This document shows positions 6,254 to 8,319 of a stretch of DNA of 8,319 bases, piece by piece. Under the pieces are notes generated by a model, which saw only the letters and a list, made by a program, of their open reading frames with translations, did no database searches and was not told where the DNA came from. How positions within the stretch are numbered: the first letter of the stretch is position 1; each line of letters begins with the position of its first letter. Both the position numbers and the translations under genes were made by a program. The stretch comes from Lachnospiraceae bacterium UBA4348 (GTDB taxonomy: Bacteria > Bacillota > Clostridia > Lachnospirales > Lachnospiraceae): positions 1 through 8,319 of the forward strand of contig DGTA01000069.1 in assembly GCA_002394165.1 (NCBI GenBank). Direction: 5' to 3'.

Positions 6254-6333
6254 TGCGGCTGATGGGACTCGAACCCACACGGTCTCCCATAGGAACCTAA
6301 ATCCTACATGTCTGCCAATTCCATCACAGCCGC
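6254..6333 (-). tRNA. tRNA-Leu, anticodon UAG
   Basis: The minus strand folds as a class II tRNA. The acceptor arms GCGGCTG and CAGCCGC pair perfectly over 7 bp. The D stem is ATG/CAT with the loop GAATTGGCAGA. The anticodon stem is TAGGA/TCCTA with the loop TTTAGGT, giving anticodon TAG (UAG), which reads CUN leucine codons. An 11-nt variable arm with a GG/CC pairing and the T loop TTCGAGT complete it. The discriminator base is A. The 3' CCA is not encoded (the next bases are TGA), so it must be added by CCA nucleotidyltransferase after 3' cleavage. Leucine identity is supported by both the long variable arm and the anticodon. Confidence 0.95.
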
Positions 6334-6350
6334 AAAGCGAAATCTTTTTT

Positions 6351-6379
6351 ATTTTACGCTATAATGCCGGTCATGTCAA
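6351..6379 (-). promoter_or_regulatory. Sigma-A promoter of tRNA-Leu, probably also of the NlpC/P60 gene
   Basis: On the minus strand, consensus TTGACA (6379-6374) and TAAAAT (6356-6351) are spaced by 17 nt. Start near 6344 leaves about ten bases before the mature tRNA. No terminator and no second promoter can be seen in the 32 nt between the tRNA and the next coding sequence, so the same transcript probably runs on into it. The -35 hexamer touches the foot of the palindrome at 6380-6410 without a gap. Confidence 0.82.
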
Positions 6380-6410
6380 AATCTGACAGGGGACGGTCCC
6401 CTGTCAGATT
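6380..6410. repeat. Perfect REP-like palindrome (15-bp arms) between the DUF4832 gene and the tRNA-Leu promoter
   Basis: Arms AATCTGACAGGGGAC and GTCCCCTGTCAGATT are perfect reverse complements around a single central G. The element starts one base after the DUF4832 stop codon and ends exactly at the -35 box of the tRNA-Leu promoter. On the transcribed strand it is followed by TTTTG, so it could stop DUF4832 transcription. The core ACAGGGG(G)ACGGT recurs at 8301-8313 in the same orientation, and its outer arms recur at 2525-2551. The G-rich core plus imperfect copies resembles REP-type intergenic palindromes. No transposase gene is visible here. Confidence 0.8.
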
Positions 6411-6411
6411 A

Positions 6412-8271
6412 TTACCGTACCGTGATCTTCGCGATCAGATTAGCTCCAAGCTCCTCGTCCCAGCTTTCCTGACCCTTGTTTGCAAAGCGGATGCACCGCC
6501 TGTTTTCACTGGTCTCTTTCGGATCGCAGATCTTCAGGTACACCCGGCAGTTCCCGGGAGAAACGCTCCCAAACTCCTCAAGAGGTATGTCAAAGGACAG
6601 ATCCCTCCAGGCATCGGTGTTATCCGCGCGGCTGTCACGGTCCGGTCTCCACTGCCTGACATCGATATCAACCGGCGCGCTGTAAACGGCGCCGTCCTCC
6701 CCTTCCAGGATCACGCTCACCGCCTTCCGGTTTACGATGTTCCCGAAACCGACGTTCTGGATCTTTCCCCTGAACGAGAGGCTCTCTCCCTTACCGACGC
6801 TCTCGGCCGCATATGCCTCCCGGAGCACCAGCCGGTACCCGAGCCGGTCGCGGAAATACTCGGCCCCTGTCTTCTGATCATATACAGGATCAAAATACGC
6901 CTGCTTTACAGTGTAGGGTTCACCGTAAGCGTTGGCCATCTCCTGTTCCACGTTTTCCTTTGTATAAAGGAAATCCCCCCACCGGTCATGGACCTGGTCC
7001 TCATAGTCCGCGTTCAGGTAGACCGTCTGGGCATAGGAAGCCTCCCAGGCTACATACGGGTACGTGTTCCACAGGGTCTCATCTCCCTGGGCTTCTCCTC
7101 CGAAAAGGCTGTTCTGCCTGCGGATCCAGGTCATCAGCTTTCCCCGGTCAAATTCTTCAGGATCACCAAAGGGCTGTCCTGGCCACCAGATTCCCTCAGA
7201 CAAAGACCCCCAGTCATCCGGGAAGTTCTCCCCTTCATCCTCTCCGTAGGCGTAGCTGTCATCAAAGAAGCCGAACCGCGCCTCGGGAGATCCCTCCTCA
7301 GGTACCGGGATCTGATCGATCGTCCCGAAGGTATAGTCCGTACCATATTTCGCGTTGTACCAGGAAAGAAAAGCACCGGCATGGACCGTGATGGATCTGG
7401 ATTCGGGAACCGCCTCAAGCAGTGCATCCAGCAGCCAGGCATACGCCTCCGGACTGGTGCCGAAGGTGCTCGAATGCATCTCGCCCCAGGGGCCGAAAAA
7501 GCCGCCGTCCACACCCATCAGCACATCCTCGTACTCATGAAGGATCGGTGCGATCTGCGAGATATGCTCCAGGATCACTTCCTTGTCCGGTTCCACGTCC
7601 GCGATCTTCTGATCGATCTCACCGTCATCGGGATGCTCGGCGTAGATCCAGGAAAATCCCGGTCCGTCATAATTAAAGCGGACCATGGTGACGCCCTCGC
7701 CGGCTCTCACCTGCTCGAACTTGTCACGGATGAAAGCGAGCGCATCCTCCGTCAGCGGCTGCGAGGTGCCCCGCGGCCATTTCGGGAACTCATTCTCCAG
7801 CCAGTAATCCAGATGCGTGTCGTAATCATAGGGCGGCTCATCGCCCTCTCTTGAACGGATCGACACCTCCTCCGGTGCAAAATAATTCTCATCGTAGGGA
7901 GTGCCCCATCCGGTGATGGCATTGTCCGAGAAATTCCGGAGATCAAAATAGACGTGGCTCACCCGCGTTGTCACCCGGGCCCCTCCCACCGTGACCGGCT
8001 CCGCGCCTACCTCCATCACCGTCGCTTCCTCCCCGGTACCCGAAACCGGCACCACCATACCGTCATTGGCCCGGTAGAAACCACGGTCCGGGTTGGGAAT
8101 ATCGACCGGATCCTCCGTGTAATCAAGGTCCTGCAGAACAAGTCCATTCTCAGACAATTCCGAAATCATCCCATCACTCTCCGTTTCATCAGCAGCCGCA
8201 CAAGGCGCAAAGCACACAAGCGCCAGCGCCGCGGCAGCCGGCAATACAAATGATCTCATAATATTAATCAT
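6412..8271 (-). CDS. Exported DUF4874/DUF4832 domain protein of unknown substrate
   Basis: The protein is 619 residues from the ATG at 8271. A signal peptide covers about residues 1-27 (SFVLPAAAALALVCFAPCAAA, then DETES). No proper lipobox is present (FAPC), so I expect release rather than lipid anchoring. NPDRGFYR at 60-67 is the start motif of DUF4874-type domains. GVDGGFFGPWGEMHSS at 253-268 carries a GxWGE segment like the acid-bearing strand ends of TIM-barrel glycosidases. The last third, with SLSFRGKIQNVGFGN and LEGEDGAVYSAPV, looks like the beta-rich DUF4832 tail. The family names are from memory of these motifs. Function is unknown; carbohydrate handling at the cell surface is inference. 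The chain is strongly acidic, unlike the basic repeat proteins downstream. AGGTG lies 5 nt before the chosen ATG; an in-frame GTG four codons upstream overlaps that site. Its promoter lies outside the window. Confidence 0.82.
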   Translation of the reverse strand: MINIMRSFVLPAAAALALVCFAPCAAADETESDGMISELSENGLVLQDLDYTEDPVDIPNPDRGFYRANDGMVVPVSGTGEEATVMEVGAEPVTVGGARVTTRVSHVYFDLRNFSDNAITGWGTPYDENYFAPEEVSIRSREGDEPPYDYDTHLDYWLENEFPKWPRGTSQPLTEDALAFIRDKFEQVRAGEGVTMVRFNYDGPGFSWIYAEHPDDGEIDQKIADVEPDKEVILEHISQIAPILHEYEDVLMGVDGGFFGPWGEMHSSTFGTSPEAYAWLLDALLEAVPESRSITVHAGAFLSWYNAKYGTDYTFGTIDQIPVPEEGSPEARFGFFDDSYAYGEDEGENFPDDWGSLSEGIWWPGQPFGDPEEFDRGKLMTWIRRQNSLFGGEAQGDETLWNTYPYVAWEASYAQTVYLNADYEDQVHDRWGDFLYTKENVEQEMANAYGEPYTVKQAYFDPVYDQKTGAEYFRDRLGYRLVLREAYAAESVGKGESLSFRGKIQNVGFGNIVNRKAVSVILEGEDGAVYSAPVDIDVRQWRPDRDSRADNTDAWRDLSFDIPLEEFGSVSPGNCRVYLKICDPKETSENRRCIRFANKGQESWDEELGANLIAKITVR

Positions 8272-8296
8272 TTTACACCTCACTCACTTTGACTTT

Positions 8297-8319
8297 TCTG
8301 ACAGGGGGACGGTTCTGTG
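8297..8319. repeat. Second copy of the G-rich palindrome, cut by the window edge
   Basis: The plus strand reads TCTGACAG, then GGGGACGGTTCTGTG up to the edge. It matches the left arm and centre of the element at 6380-6410 with one extra G and a diverged right arm (TTCTGTG instead of CCCCTGTCAGA). ACAG and CTGT can still pair around the centre. It lies 25 bp upstream of the DUF4832 start codon, so on the transcribed strand it falls in the leader or the promoter of that gene. The rest of the element is outside the window. Confidence 0.6.

Noticed and set aside
6364..7854. 496-codon open frame on the plus strand opposite the DUF4832 gene
   Set aside because: Its start lies in the tRNA promoter region and its product has no domain pattern, while the opposite strand encodes a signal peptide and family motifs. 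Strong third-position GC bias explains the open antisense frame.
8187..8210. Lipoprotein signal in the DUF4832 protein
   Set aside because: The Cys residues lie in LVCFAPCAA, without the Leu-x-(Ala/Gly)-Cys lipobox pattern. A plain signal peptidase I site at the Ala run fits better.

Overview
The window looks like a chromosomal segment of a clostridial Firmicute, most likely a Lachnospiraceae-type gut or rumen anaerobe. That placement is inference. It rests on the tig-clpP-clpX gene order, strong AGGAGG-type ribosome binding sites, near-consensus sigma-A promoters, a tRNA-Leu without an encoded CCA, and two exported proteins carrying glucan/choline-binding-type wall repeats. Every gene I can support is on the minus strand, so transcription runs from high to low coordinates. 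The long plus-strand reading frames are antisense shadows.

Layout in transcription order: (1) 8271-6412, an exported protein of the DUF4874/DUF4832 type. (2) 6410-6380, a perfect 15-bp-arm palindrome, followed at once by a consensus promoter (6379-6351) for tRNA-Leu(UAG) at 6333-6254. (3) 6221-4731, an exported NlpC/P60-type cysteine peptidase with about ten N-terminal wall-binding repeats. It starts 32 nt after the tRNA with no terminator or promoter visible between them, and ends at a 16-bp-stem hairpin. (4) 4530-3307, an exported SGNH/GDSL hydrolase with the same kind of repeats, its own promoter and a strong terminator. (5) 3129-2578, a DJ-1/PfpI family protein. (6) 2436-1126, 1124-540 and 473-1, the protein quality-control operon tig-clpP-clpX, with clpX cut by the window edge.

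How the parts work together: trigger factor, ClpP and ClpX form the usual nascent-chain folding and ATP-dependent proteolysis set. clpP is translationally coupled to tig, and a hairpin between clpP and clpX may set their ratio. The NlpC/P60 and SGNH proteins are probably secreted wall-modifying enzymes anchored by related Lys/Tyr/Trp-rich repeats. The DUF4832 protein is exported too, is acidic rather than basic, and its substrate is unknown.

The least ordinary signal is a family of small palindromes sharing TCTGACAG / CTGTCAGA arms at 2525-2551, 6380-6410 and (cut by the edge) 8297-8319. Two of them sit directly against the -35 box of the next gene's promoter, and two bracket the DUF4832 gene. 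I see no CRISPR array, transposase gene, phage gene or defence system.
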